From NCBI GenBank assembly GCA_963639765.1, contig CAVHXA010000002.1:71901-135900 (forward strand): a stretch of DNA of 64,000 nt. The letters are read 5' to 3'. Shown one piece after another: positions 9,417 through 17,445 of this stretch. This DNA is from CAVHXA01 sp963639765 (GTDB taxonomy: Bacteria > Bacillota > Clostridia > Oscillospirales > Oscillospiraceae). The notes beneath the pieces were generated by a model, which was given only the letters and a program-made list of their open reading frames with translations, made no database searches and had not been told where the DNA came from. Positions within the stretch are counted from its first letter, which is position 1; each line of letters starts with the position of its first letter. Position numbers and translations under genes: made by a program.

Positions 9417-9462
9417 CGTCCCCTCCATACAGACGGTGGTTCTGCTCTGTTGCGAGGGGACG
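9417..9462 (+). other. Hairpin downstream of ackA
   Basis: CGTCCCCTC (9417-9425) pairs perfectly with GAGGGGACG (9454-9462) around a 28-base loop. There is no T-run after it, so it may be a weak terminator, an RNA stabiliser or a leader structure for pssA. Confidence 0.4.
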
Positions 9463-9589
9463 TTCCATTCCAGGCAAAATCATACGGCTGTAAAAGAAGG
9501 CACCGTCTTCCGAAATGATTCCCGGTCTGTTTTCCCGGCACGGCACAAAACTTGCAGCTGTATTCCTGAAAAAGAAGGGAGGAACCGCC

Positions 9590-10237
9590 ATGAAGCAGAC
9601 AAAACGAAAGTTAAACGGCTTTTACAACTATACCGTTATTCTGACCTATCTCGGTATGCTGGCGGGATTTACAGGCATTGCCCGGATAGCAGACGGCAAA
9701 TATTGGCAGTCGATGCTCTTTCTGATGCTTGCAGGGTTTTGCGACATGTTTGACGGAGCCGTTGCCTCTACAAAAAGCCGTACACAGGACGAAAAGAGAT
9801 TTGGGATCCAGATCGATTCCCTGAGTGATCTGATCTGTTTTGGCGTTCTTCCTGCACTGTTCTGCTATTCCTTCTGCGGAAAGGGCCACATTGTCTTTCT
9901 GATAAGCTGTCTGTATATGCTGTGTGCCCTGATCCGTCTTGCCTATTTCAATGTTCTGGAGGAAAATCGGCAGAAGCAGGAAACCGGAAGCCGTTCTGCA
10001 TATCTGGGCCTCCCCGTTACATCGTCGGCGCTTGTTTTTCCGCTTCTGCTGGCCGGCGGGCAATGGCTTCCAGAGGCGGGAAAATTCCTTGTTCCGACCG
10101 TAGCGGTCTTCATGGCCTTTGCCTTTGTGCTTCCGTTTCAGATAAAAAAGCCCCATTCCGCGGGAAAGATTATCCTTCTGATTGCAGGCCTTGCGGAATT
10201 TTGCCTGCTCCTCTTTTGCGTCGGGTCGGGCGTATGA
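9590..10237 (+). CDS. pssA: CDP-diacylglycerol--serine O-phosphatidyltransferase
   Basis: This membrane enzyme joins CDP-diacylglycerol and serine to give phosphatidylserine. The 215-residue protein has several membrane segments and the CDP-alcohol phosphotransferase motif, seen as MFDGAVAS followed by GIQIDSLSD; the usual AR of the motif is AS here. The ATG at 9590 has GGGAGG at good spacing; an in-frame ATG 75 bases upstream lacks support. Its stop overlaps the psd start (ATGA), so the two genes are translationally coupled and together give phosphatidylethanolamine. The serine substrate is inferred from the psd neighbour. Confidence 0.88.
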   Translation: MKQTKRKLNGFYNYTVILTYLGMLAGFTGIARIADGKYWQSMLFLMLAGFCDMFDGAVASTKSRTQDEKRFGIQIDSLSDLICFGVLPALFCYSFCGKGHIVFLISCLYMLCALIRLAYFNVLEENRQKQETGSRSAYLGLPVTSSALVFPLLLAGGQWLPEAGKFLVPTVAVFMAFAFVLPFQIKKPHSAGKIILLIAGLAEFCLLLFCVGSGV

Positions 10238-11130
10238 AAAAAGACGCTCTGTTCATACGCTTCCTTTACGGCACAGCGATCGGTCGATGCGTATTGAAGC
10301 TGCTTGTTCAGCCCTGGATTTCGGAAGCTGTCGGTCTTTATCTGCGATCCCGTCTTTCGCACTGGCTTATAGACATATACATCAGGCGTAATGCAATCGA
10401 CATGCGTGGATATCCGGACCAACAGTATCGTTCATTTAATGATTTCTTCACGAGAAAACGGGAAAACGCCCCCGATGCGGCTCTGTCCGACCTTATAAGT
10501 CCCTGCGATGCATATCTGACCATTCATCCAATCGACAGCAACTGCATCTACCACATAAAGCACACGGATTACAGCCTCGATCAGCTGCTGGACGATTCTG
10601 CGCTTGCCGGGGAATTTGCAGGCGGCATCTGCCTTATGTTTCGTCTGACTCCGCAGAATTATCATCGATATTGTTATGTCTGCAGCGGAACCATAGAACA
10701 AACGAGAAGGATCGCCGGCTGTCTGCACTGTGTCCGTCCGATTGCCTATAACCGTATCCCCGTCTTTACGCAGAACACCAGGGAATACACGGTAATCCGT
10801 TCGCCTGAATTGGGCCGGGTTGTTCAGATGGAAATCGGCGCACTGCTTGTCGGAAGAATCAAAAATCATCTCTTCGTCGGCAGCGCTGCAAAGGGCTCTG
10901 AAAAAGGTTTTTTTGAATTCGGCGGTTCCACAATTATCGTCTTATTAAAGAAAAACACAGTCACACCTGATGCAGCAATATCCGAAAATTCCCGATGCGG
11001 AGTGGAAACGCAGGTTTGTCTTGGAATGAAGATTGGAGAAATACTGTCTGATGAATACATTACGCAGCCGGATCAACCGCTGGATTCCGCAATACGCAAG
11101 GCTTCCTCTGATTGTCGCGGCCCTTTATAA
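10234..11130 (+). CDS. psd: Phosphatidylserine decarboxylase
   Basis: Psd converts phosphatidylserine to phosphatidylethanolamine at the membrane. The 298-residue proenzyme has the conserved N-terminal segment YRSFNDFFTRKR, the middle block LTPQNYHRYCYVCSG, and the self-cleavage site near the C-terminus, here FGGSTIIVL (LGST in many relatives), where the serine becomes the pyruvoyl cofactor. The longer form with an N-terminal extension is the one usual in Firmicutes. It begins inside the pssA stop codon and runs into the PAP2-like gene. Confidence 0.93.
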   Translation: MKKDALFIRFLYGTAIGRCVLKLLVQPWISEAVGLYLRSRLSHWLIDIYIRRNAIDMRGYPDQQYRSFNDFFTRKRENAPDAALSDLISPCDAYLTIHPIDSNCIYHIKHTDYSLDQLLDDSALAGEFAGGICLMFRLTPQNYHRYCYVCSGTIEQTRRIAGCLHCVRPIAYNRIPVFTQNTREYTVIRSPELGRVVQMEIGALLVGRIKNHLFVGSAAKGSEKGFFEFGGSTIIVLLKKNTVTPDAAISENSRCGVETQVCLGMKIGEILSDEYITQPDQPLDSAIRKASSDCRGPL

Positions 11131-11680
11131 TTTCTCTGTCTACTACATAAGCCGGCTGATTGCCTCGGATAAGCCGCACTTTGATTTTACGCTTGATTTC
11201 GACAGAGCAGTTCCCATTGTTCCGTGGACAATCCTGCTGTATTGGGGCTGCTACCTGTTCTGGATCGTCAACTATATCCTGTGCAGCCGCCCAAGTAAAA
11301 ATCGGGCATACAGATTCCTTTCGGCCGATCTGCTTGGAAAAACCGTCTGTTTCTTCTTTTATGTTTTTTTGCCGACGATACGCGTCCGGCCGCAAATTGA
11401 CGGCAGCGATATTTTCAGTTGTCTGCTGCGCGTACTCTATGCGATCGATACGCCGGATAATCTGTTTCCGTCCATTCACTGTTTCGTCAGCTGGCTATGT
11501 TATATAGGCATGCGCAGAGATCCGGAATACTCGCTGAAATATCGCGTATTCTCACTGATATTTGCAATTGCCGTATGCATCTCTACGCTGACAACCGGGC
11601 AACATGTTGTTGTCGATGTTCTATCCGGCGTCGCATTGGCAGAAATATGCTTTTTCCTGACAAATAAGCTTGTCCGGTAA
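11051..11680 (+). CDS. PAP2-family membrane phosphatase
   Basis: This protein of about 209 residues is mostly membrane segments and ends with the PAP2 acid-phosphatase signature: FPSIHCFVSW (the PSxxxH block) and TTGQHVVVDVLSG (the HxxxD block). The first K-x6-RP block is not convincing. PAP2 proteins remove phosphate from lipid phosphates such as phosphatidic acid or undecaprenyl pyrophosphate. The gene overlaps psd by about 80 bases, so coupling to the pssA-psd pair is likely and a phospholipid role plausible. The start is uncertain: a TTG at 11033 has a nearby GGA site, and ATG 11051 is the conservative choice. Confidence 0.75.
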   Translation: MNTLRSRINRWIPQYARLPLIVAALYNFSVYYISRLIASDKPHFDFTLDFDRAVPIVPWTILLYWGCYLFWIVNYILCSRPSKNRAYRFLSADLLGKTVCFFFYVFLPTIRVRPQIDGSDIFSCLLRVLYAIDTPDNLFPSIHCFVSWLCYIGMRRDPEYSLKYRVFSLIFAIAVCISTLTTGQHVVVDVLSGVALAEICFFLTNKLVR

Positions 11681-11720
11681 AGTTTGTACGCACTGCAAAT
11701 CAGATTACATTTCAGTGTCA

Positions 11721-11757
11721 GCCGGAGAAAATCACAAGTTTCGTGATTTCTCCCTCT
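11721..11757. repeat. Copy 1 of the GGGAGAAATC palindrome family (degenerate)
   Basis: GGAGAAAATCAC (11724-11735) pairs with GTGATTTCTCC (11743-11753) with one bulged A. The flanks CAGC and TCTG partly match the other copies at 35768, 40257, 49556 and 62257. It follows the PAP2-like gene. Confidence 0.7.
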
Positions 11758-11766
11758 GGAAAACAG

Positions 11767-11803
11767 AAGGCCGCCCCGGGCTGCTTCCCGGAGCGGTCTT
11801 TTC
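11767..11803 (+). terminator. Terminator of the pssA-psd-PAP2 operon
   Basis: A 12-bp stem with one mismatch (GGCCGCCCCGGG with CCCGGAGCGGTC, loop CTGCTT) is followed by TTTT. It sits about 90 bases after the PAP2-like gene. Confidence 0.85.
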
Positions 11804-11897
11804 TGTGAGTCCGGCTTTCCATCCCGGAAAATTCATCTGCATTGCGCTGTGTGCAAGGAAAGCTGCGTTTGGCAACAAAGGTTCGCGTATGTGTTTT

Positions 11898-13895
11898 TCA
11901 GCCTTCTATCTGGTCATCAAACTCCACATCGTTTTCTTCAAGAGAATGCTGCCCGGTATAAAGTTCATAATATTTTCCGCCTTTTTCCAGGAGCTCATGA
12001 TGGCTGCCAAATTCGATAATCTCGCCAGCCTCAATTACGGCAATCTTGGTAGCGCTACGTACAGTGCTCAGGCGATGTGCGATGATAAATACGGTTCTGC
12101 CTTCAAGCAGACGATCGATTCCCTTCTGGATAACCTGTTCCGTCCTTGTGTCGATAGAAGAGGTTGCCTCGTCCATAATCAGAACCGGCGGTTTGGCCAC
12201 AGCTGCGCGAGAGATGTTCAGCAGCTGACGCTGCCCCTGTGAAAGATTGGAGCCGTCGCCCGTAATCTCGGTGTTGAAACCGTCCGGCAGACCCATGATA
12301 AAGTCGTAGGCGTTGGCTGTACGTGCAGCCTCGATACATTCTTCGTCGGTTGCGTCAAGGCGCCCGTAACGGATATTTTCCATGATGGTCCCGGAAAACA
12401 GGTGTGTATCCTGCAGAATGACCACCATACTGCGGCGCAGATCGTCTTTTTTGATGTTCCGCACATCGATGCCATCGTATAGAATCTGTCCGGAGTTTAC
12501 GTCGTAGAAACGGTTGATCAGGTTGGTGATGGTTGTTTTTCCCGCACCGGTTGAGCCAACAAAGGCAATCTTCTGTCCCGGAAGAGCTTCTACGCTCAGG
12601 TGCTTAAGCACCGGTTTTCCTTCTATGTAGCTGAAGCAGATATCCTGCACCTGCACATGCCCCTGCATGGGAATCATCTTGCCTGCATCGTTCCAGCTCA
12701 GGCTGCCGTCCGGGTTGGTTTGCAGAGTAACTGTTCCCTCGTCGACCTCCTGCGGGGTATCCATCACGTTAAAAATCCGTTCGGCGCCGGCAATGGCACT
12801 CATCAGTGAAACAACCTGGTTGGAAACCTGGTTGATTGGCATTGCCACCTGCTTTGTGTAGGTCAGGAAGGTGCCCAATGCGCCAACGGTGAAGGTGACA
12901 CCGCCAATACTGCCGGTTCCCCTGAGCACCATGATTGCGCCGGCTACGGTGGTCACGGCGTAGGCCACACACATAAACTGATGCAGTACGGGCATAATAA
13001 TCATGCCATAGTATTGGGCGTTGATTGCCGCCTCCCGGTATTCCACATTGCGGCGATCGAATTCCTGCTGTGCCGAGTTTTCGTAGGTAAAGGCCTTGAC
13101 TACGCGAATGCCTTCGACCATCTCTTCTACATAGGCATTTACTGAGCCGAGTGCCTTTTGCTGCAGCTTGTACATTTTCTTGCTTTTTGCCCCGATATGT
13201 TTCACGATGAAATAGTCGATAATCAAAGCCAGAAGAGTAAACAGAAACAGCTTGTAGTTGAGATAAAGCATAATCCCGATTGTACCGGCAAACGTGATAA
13301 TCGAGGATATGAATGTGAGGATCGTGTTTTCCAGGGCCATCTGGACAGAATCTGCATCGTTGGTAAACCTGGACATGATCTCGCCGTTGTTGTTCTGGTC
13401 GTAGTATGAAATAGGCAGAGCCTGCAGCTTGTCAAACAGATCACGACGCAGCCTGTTGATAGCCCGCTGACTCACACGCACCATCGTAATGGACTGACCG
13501 TAATTGCAGACAATACCCAGCAGATAAATGCCGGCCAGTGTCAGCAGCGTTCTGTCCAGACCGCTCCAGTCTTTTTGTGCGCTTCCGATGTTCGGTACGA
13601 TGTAGTCATCGATGATGGGCTTTAAGAAGTAGCTGGCTGCAAGGTTGCATACCGAGGCACCCAGCATAAAGGCAATAGCCAGAAACAGCAGTGCACGATA
13701 GTTCATCACATAGCCCATCAGCCGCCGCAGGGTACCCTTTGTGTCTTTGGGCTTGCGATAGTCCTTTCCGCCGCCCGGTCCACGGTTGTTCGAGCCCTTT
13801 ACACGATAGTCGCCGTCGTCTTCTTCTTTGGTTTCTTCAGAGCCCTTGGCGCTGGTATCCACAGCCGGGGCTTTGGTTTGTTTTTCATTCGCCAT
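11898..13895 (-). CDS. ABC exporter, second subunit of heterodimeric pair
   Basis: This half-transporter of about 665 residues has a polar N-terminal tail with a Gly/Pro-rich patch (NNRGPGGGKDYRKPKD), six membrane segments of the type-I exporter fold, and a nucleotide-binding domain with Walker A GSTGAGKTT, signature LSQGQRQLL and Walker B VLIMDEATSSID. It overlaps the upstream ABC gene by about 11 bases, so the two probably form a heterodimer like BmrC/BmrD or LmrC/LmrD that exports drugs, peptides or lipids. The ATG at 13895 has GGAGATACC upstream. The Walker B glutamate and H-loop (IIAHRLSTV) are intact, so this is the catalytically competent half. Confidence 0.93.
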   Translation of the reverse strand: MANEKQTKAPAVDTSAKGSEETKEEDDGDYRVKGSNNRGPGGGKDYRKPKDTKGTLRRLMGYVMNYRALLFLAIAFMLGASVCNLAASYFLKPIIDDYIVPNIGSAQKDWSGLDRTLLTLAGIYLLGIVCNYGQSITMVRVSQRAINRLRRDLFDKLQALPISYYDQNNNGEIMSRFTNDADSVQMALENTILTFISSIITFAGTIGIMLYLNYKLFLFTLLALIIDYFIVKHIGAKSKKMYKLQQKALGSVNAYVEEMVEGIRVVKAFTYENSAQQEFDRRNVEYREAAINAQYYGMIIMPVLHQFMCVAYAVTTVAGAIMVLRGTGSIGGVTFTVGALGTFLTYTKQVAMPINQVSNQVVSLMSAIAGAERIFNVMDTPQEVDEGTVTLQTNPDGSLSWNDAGKMIPMQGHVQVQDICFSYIEGKPVLKHLSVEALPGQKIAFVGSTGAGKTTITNLINRFYDVNSGQILYDGIDVRNIKKDDLRRSMVVILQDTHLFSGTIMENIRYGRLDATDEECIEAARTANAYDFIMGLPDGFNTEITGDGSNLSQGQRQLLNISRAAVAKPPVLIMDEATSSIDTRTEQVIQKGIDRLLEGRTVFIIAHRLSTVRSATKIAVIEAGEIIEFGSHHELLEKGGKYYELYTGQHSLEENDVEFDDQIEG

Positions 13896-15627
13896 CGTCC
13901 AAGGTATCTCCTTCCTGCTGAGAATCATATATGTCGCGATAAACCTGGCAGCGCTGCATAAGCTCCTCGTGCGTGCCCATATCGTTGAGCTGCCCCTTGT
14001 CAAGCACAATGATCTGGTCGGCATATTGCACCGAGCTGATACGCTGAGCAATCAGCAGAACTGTTGTGTTTTTGTACTTGTTGTAGAAGGTTTCACGTAT
14101 TTTCCCCTCGGTAGCAGAGTCAACGGCCGAGGTGGAGTCGTCAAGAATCAGAATGGACGGATTCTTCAGCATGGCACGTCCGATGCAAAGGCGCTGCTTC
14201 TGTCCGCCGGAAACGTTTACACCGCCCTGATCAATTTCGGTGTCAAGTCCCTCAGGGAAGCGACTGATAAATTCATAGGCCTGGCTGTCTTTCGCCGCCT
14301 CAAGCAGTGTTCCGTCGTTGCCCCCCGGAGCACCCCACTGGAGATTATCCCGAATGGTTCCGGAGAACAGTACATTATTTTGCAGAACCATTCCAATGTT
14401 TTCGCGCAGGTGCTGCAGGTCGTAATCCCGGACATCCTTCCCGTCAACCAGAACCCGGCCCTGTGTCGGATCGTAGAATCGCGGAATCAAACTGACCATG
14501 GTGGTCTTGCCTACGCCTGTAGCGCCTACAATGGCAACAAAGCTCCCGGCCTTGATTGTAAAGCTCAGGTCGTTGAGCACCATGCCCTTGCGGTCAGACT
14601 GAGGATAGCGGAAGGATACGTGGTCGAAGGTGATCTCTCCCTTCAGCCGTCTTTCGCTGCCCTCCATGGCTCCTTCAATATCGGGCTTGTGGTCAAGCAC
14701 CTCAACCACACGTTCTGCCGAAGCGCGGGCCTGAGTCATCTGCGTGAGCACCATGGAAAACATCATCACCGACATCAGGATGTTGTTGAGGTAGGAAATA
14801 AAGCTCATCAGCTCTCCTGAAAGCAGTGCCTCGTTTCCGCACATCCGGCCTCCAATGAAATACAGCGTCAGAGTGGTAGCGTTGAGCACAAAGGTGGTGC
14901 AGGGGTTCATTACCATAATCCGCTTAAGAGCAGACATGGCAGTGTTGGTAAGGTCATCGTTGGATTTTTTGAATTTCTGCTTTTCGTAGTCGGTGCGGAC
15001 AAAGGTCTTAACCACGCGAATGGCAATCAGGTTTTCCTGCACCGCAGCATTCAGGTTGTCGAATTTGGTCTGCAGCAGCAAAAACAGGTGACGCGTGAAT
15101 TTCATTACCATCAGCACCACAAACAGCAGTGCGGGAATGGCTACAAAAAAGATCATCGAGAGCTTCCAGTTTTGCAGCAGGCAGATTGTGAGTGAGGCAA
15201 TGAGCAGGCTTGGTGCACGAACCAGCACCCGTACAATCTGCATGGCCGTCTCCTGCATACGCTTAACATCGGTAGTTGTACGCGTAACCAGAGAAGCGGT
15301 TGAGAATTGGTCAATGTCAGCAAAGGAAAAGGTCTGAATCTTGTCGAAAATAGCCTTTCGCACGTTGTATCCAAATCCCTGTGAGGCCTTTGCCGAATAC
15401 CTTGCGCTTAATACTCCGCTGACCAGACCGACAGCAGACACCAGAACCATCGCAGAACCGACCAGATAGATGTAGGTATAGCTTTGGGTGTTGATGCCCC
15501 GGTCTACAATTTCGCCCATCATCATGGGCAGCAGCAGTTCGGCGACGGATTCAAAGACCACAAGAACCGGTGACAGAATAAAGTATTTCTTGTATTGGCC
15601 TATGAACCCCGCCAGTCGTTTGAGCAT
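13885..15627 (-). CDS. ABC exporter, first subunit of heterodimeric pair
   Basis: This 580-residue half-transporter has six membrane segments followed by a nucleotide-binding domain with Walker A GATGVGKTT, signature VSGGQKQRL and Walker B ILILDDSTSAVD. The residue after the Walker B aspartate is Asp rather than the catalytic Glu, and the usual H-loop His is replaced (LLIAQRISSV), so this is the degenerate half that pairs with the intact downstream subunit. That asymmetry is normal for BmrC-type heterodimeric multidrug exporters. The ATG at 15627 follows GGAGG. Transcription probably starts near 15845, giving a leader of about 215 bases with a terminator-like hairpin and a possible repressor site. 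Confidence 0.93.
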   Translation of the reverse strand: MLKRLAGFIGQYKKYFILSPVLVVFESVAELLLPMMMGEIVDRGINTQSYTYIYLVGSAMVLVSAVGLVSGVLSARYSAKASQGFGYNVRKAIFDKIQTFSFADIDQFSTASLVTRTTTDVKRMQETAMQIVRVLVRAPSLLIASLTICLLQNWKLSMIFFVAIPALLFVVLMVMKFTRHLFLLLQTKFDNLNAAVQENLIAIRVVKTFVRTDYEKQKFKKSNDDLTNTAMSALKRIMVMNPCTTFVLNATTLTLYFIGGRMCGNEALLSGELMSFISYLNNILMSVMMFSMVLTQMTQARASAERVVEVLDHKPDIEGAMEGSERRLKGEITFDHVSFRYPQSDRKGMVLNDLSFTIKAGSFVAIVGATGVGKTTMVSLIPRFYDPTQGRVLVDGKDVRDYDLQHLRENIGMVLQNNVLFSGTIRDNLQWGAPGGNDGTLLEAAKDSQAYEFISRFPEGLDTEIDQGGVNVSGGQKQRLCIGRAMLKNPSILILDDSTSAVDSATEGKIRETFYNKYKNTTVLLIAQRISSVQYADQIIVLDKGQLNDMGTHEELMQRCQVYRDIYDSQQEGDTLDDGE

Positions 15628-15702
15628 AGAATATCCTCCTTTGGCGTGATCACGCCGGGTTTGGAGCTCTGCTGTCATCTCTGCCTGCAGCGACAGGCGA
15701 TT

Positions 15703-15798
15703 TTATGCAGCATTGCCATAATTACACACGGTCAGAAAAAAACCGGAACCGCCGATCCGGTTTCCCAGCGCGGTTCCTGCCTCGTCCGGCCACTGCAT
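15703..15798 (-). CDS. Possible 31-residue leader peptide before the ABC exporter pair
   Basis: A short frame beginning MQWPDEAGTALGNR spans the whole terminator-like hairpin in the leader of the ABC genes and stops just after it. A peptide read through an attenuator is the arrangement of bmrB in front of bmrCD in Bacillus. Against it, no Shine-Dalgarno sequence precedes the ATG, and a 31-codon frame is not rare by chance. Treat it as a candidate only. Confidence 0.25.
   Translation of the reverse strand: MQWPDEAGTALGNRIGGSGFFLTVCNYGNAA
15736..15777 (-). promoter_or_regulatory. Candidate transcription attenuator in the ABC-exporter leader
   Basis: Read on the minus strand, AAACCGGA (15763-15756) pairs with TCCGGTTT (15747-15740), and the stem runs into a seven-T tract: a canonical terminator placed before, not after, a gene. 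An alternative stem, GGAACCGC (15777-15770) with GCGGTTCC (15752-15745), shares the same right arm, so the two cannot form together. It lies between the promoter at 15880 and the start codon at 15627. Confidence 0.6.
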
Positions 15799-15823
15799 TT
15801 GTGTGGTAGTGTCAGGCCGACAA

Positions 15824-15848
15824 AATGATTTGCTACCTAACAATCATT
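15824..15848. promoter_or_regulatory. Inverted repeat at the ABC transcription start, possible MarR-type operator
   Basis: AATGATT (15824-15830) and AATCATT (15842-15848) flank TGCTACCTAAC. The core TTTGCTACCTAA is an imperfect palindrome of the kind bound by MarR-family repressors. It covers the expected start point just downstream of the -10. No marR gene is adjacent. Confidence 0.45.
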
Positions 15849-15851
15849 CTT

Positions 15852-15880
15852 ATTTTATCGTTATCCTGTCCGCTTGTCAA
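15852..15880 (-). promoter_or_regulatory. Strong sigma-70 promoter for the ABC exporter pair
   Basis: On the minus strand, a perfect TTGACA (15880-15875) and TAAAAT (15857-15852) are 17 bases apart. Confidence 0.85.
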
Positions 15881-16011
15881 TAGAAATTCCCAAATTCTTT
15901 CGAAATCTACATTTTCCCGAATTGACCCCGCCTTCTCGCTTTTTGTTTGTCTGTTTCGAACAATTCGTATGCGAAAAACCGGGCGCGGCCTGTCTTTCTC
16001 AGCCGTCTGCC

Positions 16012-16671
16012 TCAGCTCCAGTCTATCGGTTTCTGCCCATACAGAGTAAAAAAACTGTTGGCCTGTGAAAAAGGACGCGAGCCGAAAAAACCCCTGTGCG
16101 CGGAAAGAGGGCTCGGGTGTGCGCTGCAAACAGTCAGGCGCGGGTATATACTTGCTGTCAGCGGAAGCTTTTTCTGCGCGTGCCTTCCCCACAGAAAAAA
16201 GGCAACAGGCTGCCTGAGCTCTGTCAGACCGGCAATCAAGGCATCGGTCAGACTCTGCCAGCCGAGGCTCTCGTGGCTTAATGCAGTCCCGGCCCGCACG
16301 GTCAGCACGGTGTTGAGCAGCAGCACGCCCTGTTCGGCCCAGTCTGTGAGATCTCCGGTGCTGCGCACAACGCCGAGGTCATCTGCCAGCTCACGATAAA
16401 TGTTGCGCAGACTCGGAGGCAATACCGAACCCGCAGGTACCGAAAAGCTGAGTCCCATAGCCTGCCTAGGCTCATGATAAGGGTCCTGTCCAAGAATGAC
16501 AACTCGCACCTCCTTCGGTGGCGTAAGAGTCAATGCCCGAAACACCAGATTTTCCGGCGGATAGACCGTCTCGTCTCTATAGACCGCCTGTGCGGCCTGC
16601 CTGAGACGTTCCCATATCTCAGAACGCAGATAATTCTGCAGCATCGGCTGCCATGCAGCTGGAATCTCCAT
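16012..16671 (-). CDS. ung: Uracil-DNA glycosylase (family 1)
   Basis: Ung removes uracil from DNA to start base-excision repair. The 219-residue protein has the water-activating motif GQDPYH (near residue 61), the uracil-binding region SLRNIYREL, and the DNA-intercalating loop HPSPLSAHRGFFGSRPFS near the C-terminus, as in family-1 enzymes. Length is standard. The start ATG at 16671 is preceded by a G-rich stretch (GGGGGTAGGGT) that can act as ribosome site. Flanking genes are unrelated. Confidence 0.97.
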   Translation of the reverse strand: MEIPAAWQPMLQNYLRSEIWERLRQAAQAVYRDETVYPPENLVFRALTLTPPKEVRVVILGQDPYHEPRQAMGLSFSVPAGSVLPPSLRNIYRELADDLGVVRSTGDLTDWAEQGVLLLNTVLTVRAGTALSHESLGWQSLTDALIAGLTELRQPVAFFLWGRHAQKKLPLTASIYPRLTVCSAHPSPLSAHRGFFGSRPFSQANSFFTLYGQKPIDWS

Positions 16672-16933
16672 ACCCTACCCCCGTTTCTCCGTATCGTCGC
16701 TTTCGTATGTCAACCGCTCTGCTTTTGTTGCTCAGACACCTCCCCGGCCTTGTTGCGCCTGCGTGAAATCCCGAGCCTTCAATTCGAAAGGTTGCCGGGT
16801 AAAGCAGCACTGCCGCGTCCGTTGGCAGTAAGAAAATCAGGACCGCCTTCCGGCAGTTTTACCGGATGTCCCGATCTCATTATATAAGAGAATCCCGGTC
16901 TGAGCAAGCAGGCTTTCTTTGTCTGCCGCCATC
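16672..16933. other. Intergenic region with no recognised gene
   Basis: The 262 bases between the divergent ung gene and the promoter at 16934 contain no coding frame I can support and no convincing terminator or tRNA. Part of it must carry the ung promoter, which I could not place. Confidence 0.5.
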
Positions 16934-16962
16934 TTTACACGCTCTGTCTGCAATGATATAAT
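16934..16962 (+). promoter_or_regulatory. Sigma-70 promoter for the PH-domain/rRNA methylase pair
   Basis: TTTACA (16934-16939) and TATAAT (16957-16962) are 17 bases apart. The following leader holds TTAAGGCA (16977-16984) paired with TGCCTTAA (17005-17012) and a second possible pairing between GCCGCGCAATT (16987-16997) and AATTGCGGC (17014-17022). These two would exclude each other. Confidence 0.8.
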
Positions 16963-17049
16963 TGTATCAAACAGGCTTAAGGCAGCGCCGCGCAATTCGA
17001 CTGATGCCTTAACAATTGCGGCTATACCGCAGATCGGAGGAATTATTCC

Positions 17050-17445
17050 ATGACCAGTCAGATTGAATATCTCTGGAAGGATCGCAAGCGTTTTTGGGGT
17101 ATGCCCCTTTCTTTTACCCGTTATCGGCTTTCTGCCGACCGGCTGTTCCTCGAAACGGGCCTTCTGAATATGAAAGAAGACGAGATCCTTCTTTATCGCG
17201 TTCGTGATCTGGGTCTGCACATCAGCCTCTGGCAGCGGCTGTGCGGGGTCGGCACCGTTACGATTCTCTCTTCGGACAAATCCAGTCCCACCCTTATTCT
17301 AAAAAATGTCCGTCACCCACGCGAGGTCAAGGAGCTGATCCACAAACAGGTCGAGCAGATGAAAATCGACCGTCGTCTGCGTGTGGGTGAGCTTCTGTCG
17401 GACCAGGATGAAGACAATTGCCCCTCCGACTGCTGTGATGACTGA
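17050..17445 (+). CDS. PH domain-containing protein (bacterial PH type)
   Basis: This 131-residue soluble protein looks like a single bacterial pleckstrin-homology domain (YdbT/DUF304-like): DRKRFWGMPLSFTRYRLSAD, then LFLETGLLNMKEDEILLYRVRDLGL and IILSS-type strands ending in a helix (PREVKELIHKQVEQMK). The conserved pattern is RYRLS...LFLETGLLN...EILLYRVRDL. The short acidic, Cys-containing tail (DNCPSDCCDD) is unusual but brief. The function of such single-domain proteins is unknown. The ATG at 17050 has CGGAGG at good spacing. Its end overlaps the rRNA methylase start. Confidence 0.85.
   Translation: MTSQIEYLWKDRKRFWGMPLSFTRYRLSADRLFLETGLLNMKEDEILLYRVRDLGLHISLWQRLCGVGTVTILSSDKSSPTLILKNVRHPREVKELIHKQVEQMKIDRRLRVGELLSDQDEDNCPSDCCDD

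Noticed and set aside
9417..9462. Hairpin after ackA as a definite terminator
   Set aside because: The stem is perfect, but the loop is long and no T-run follows, so only a hairpin is recorded.
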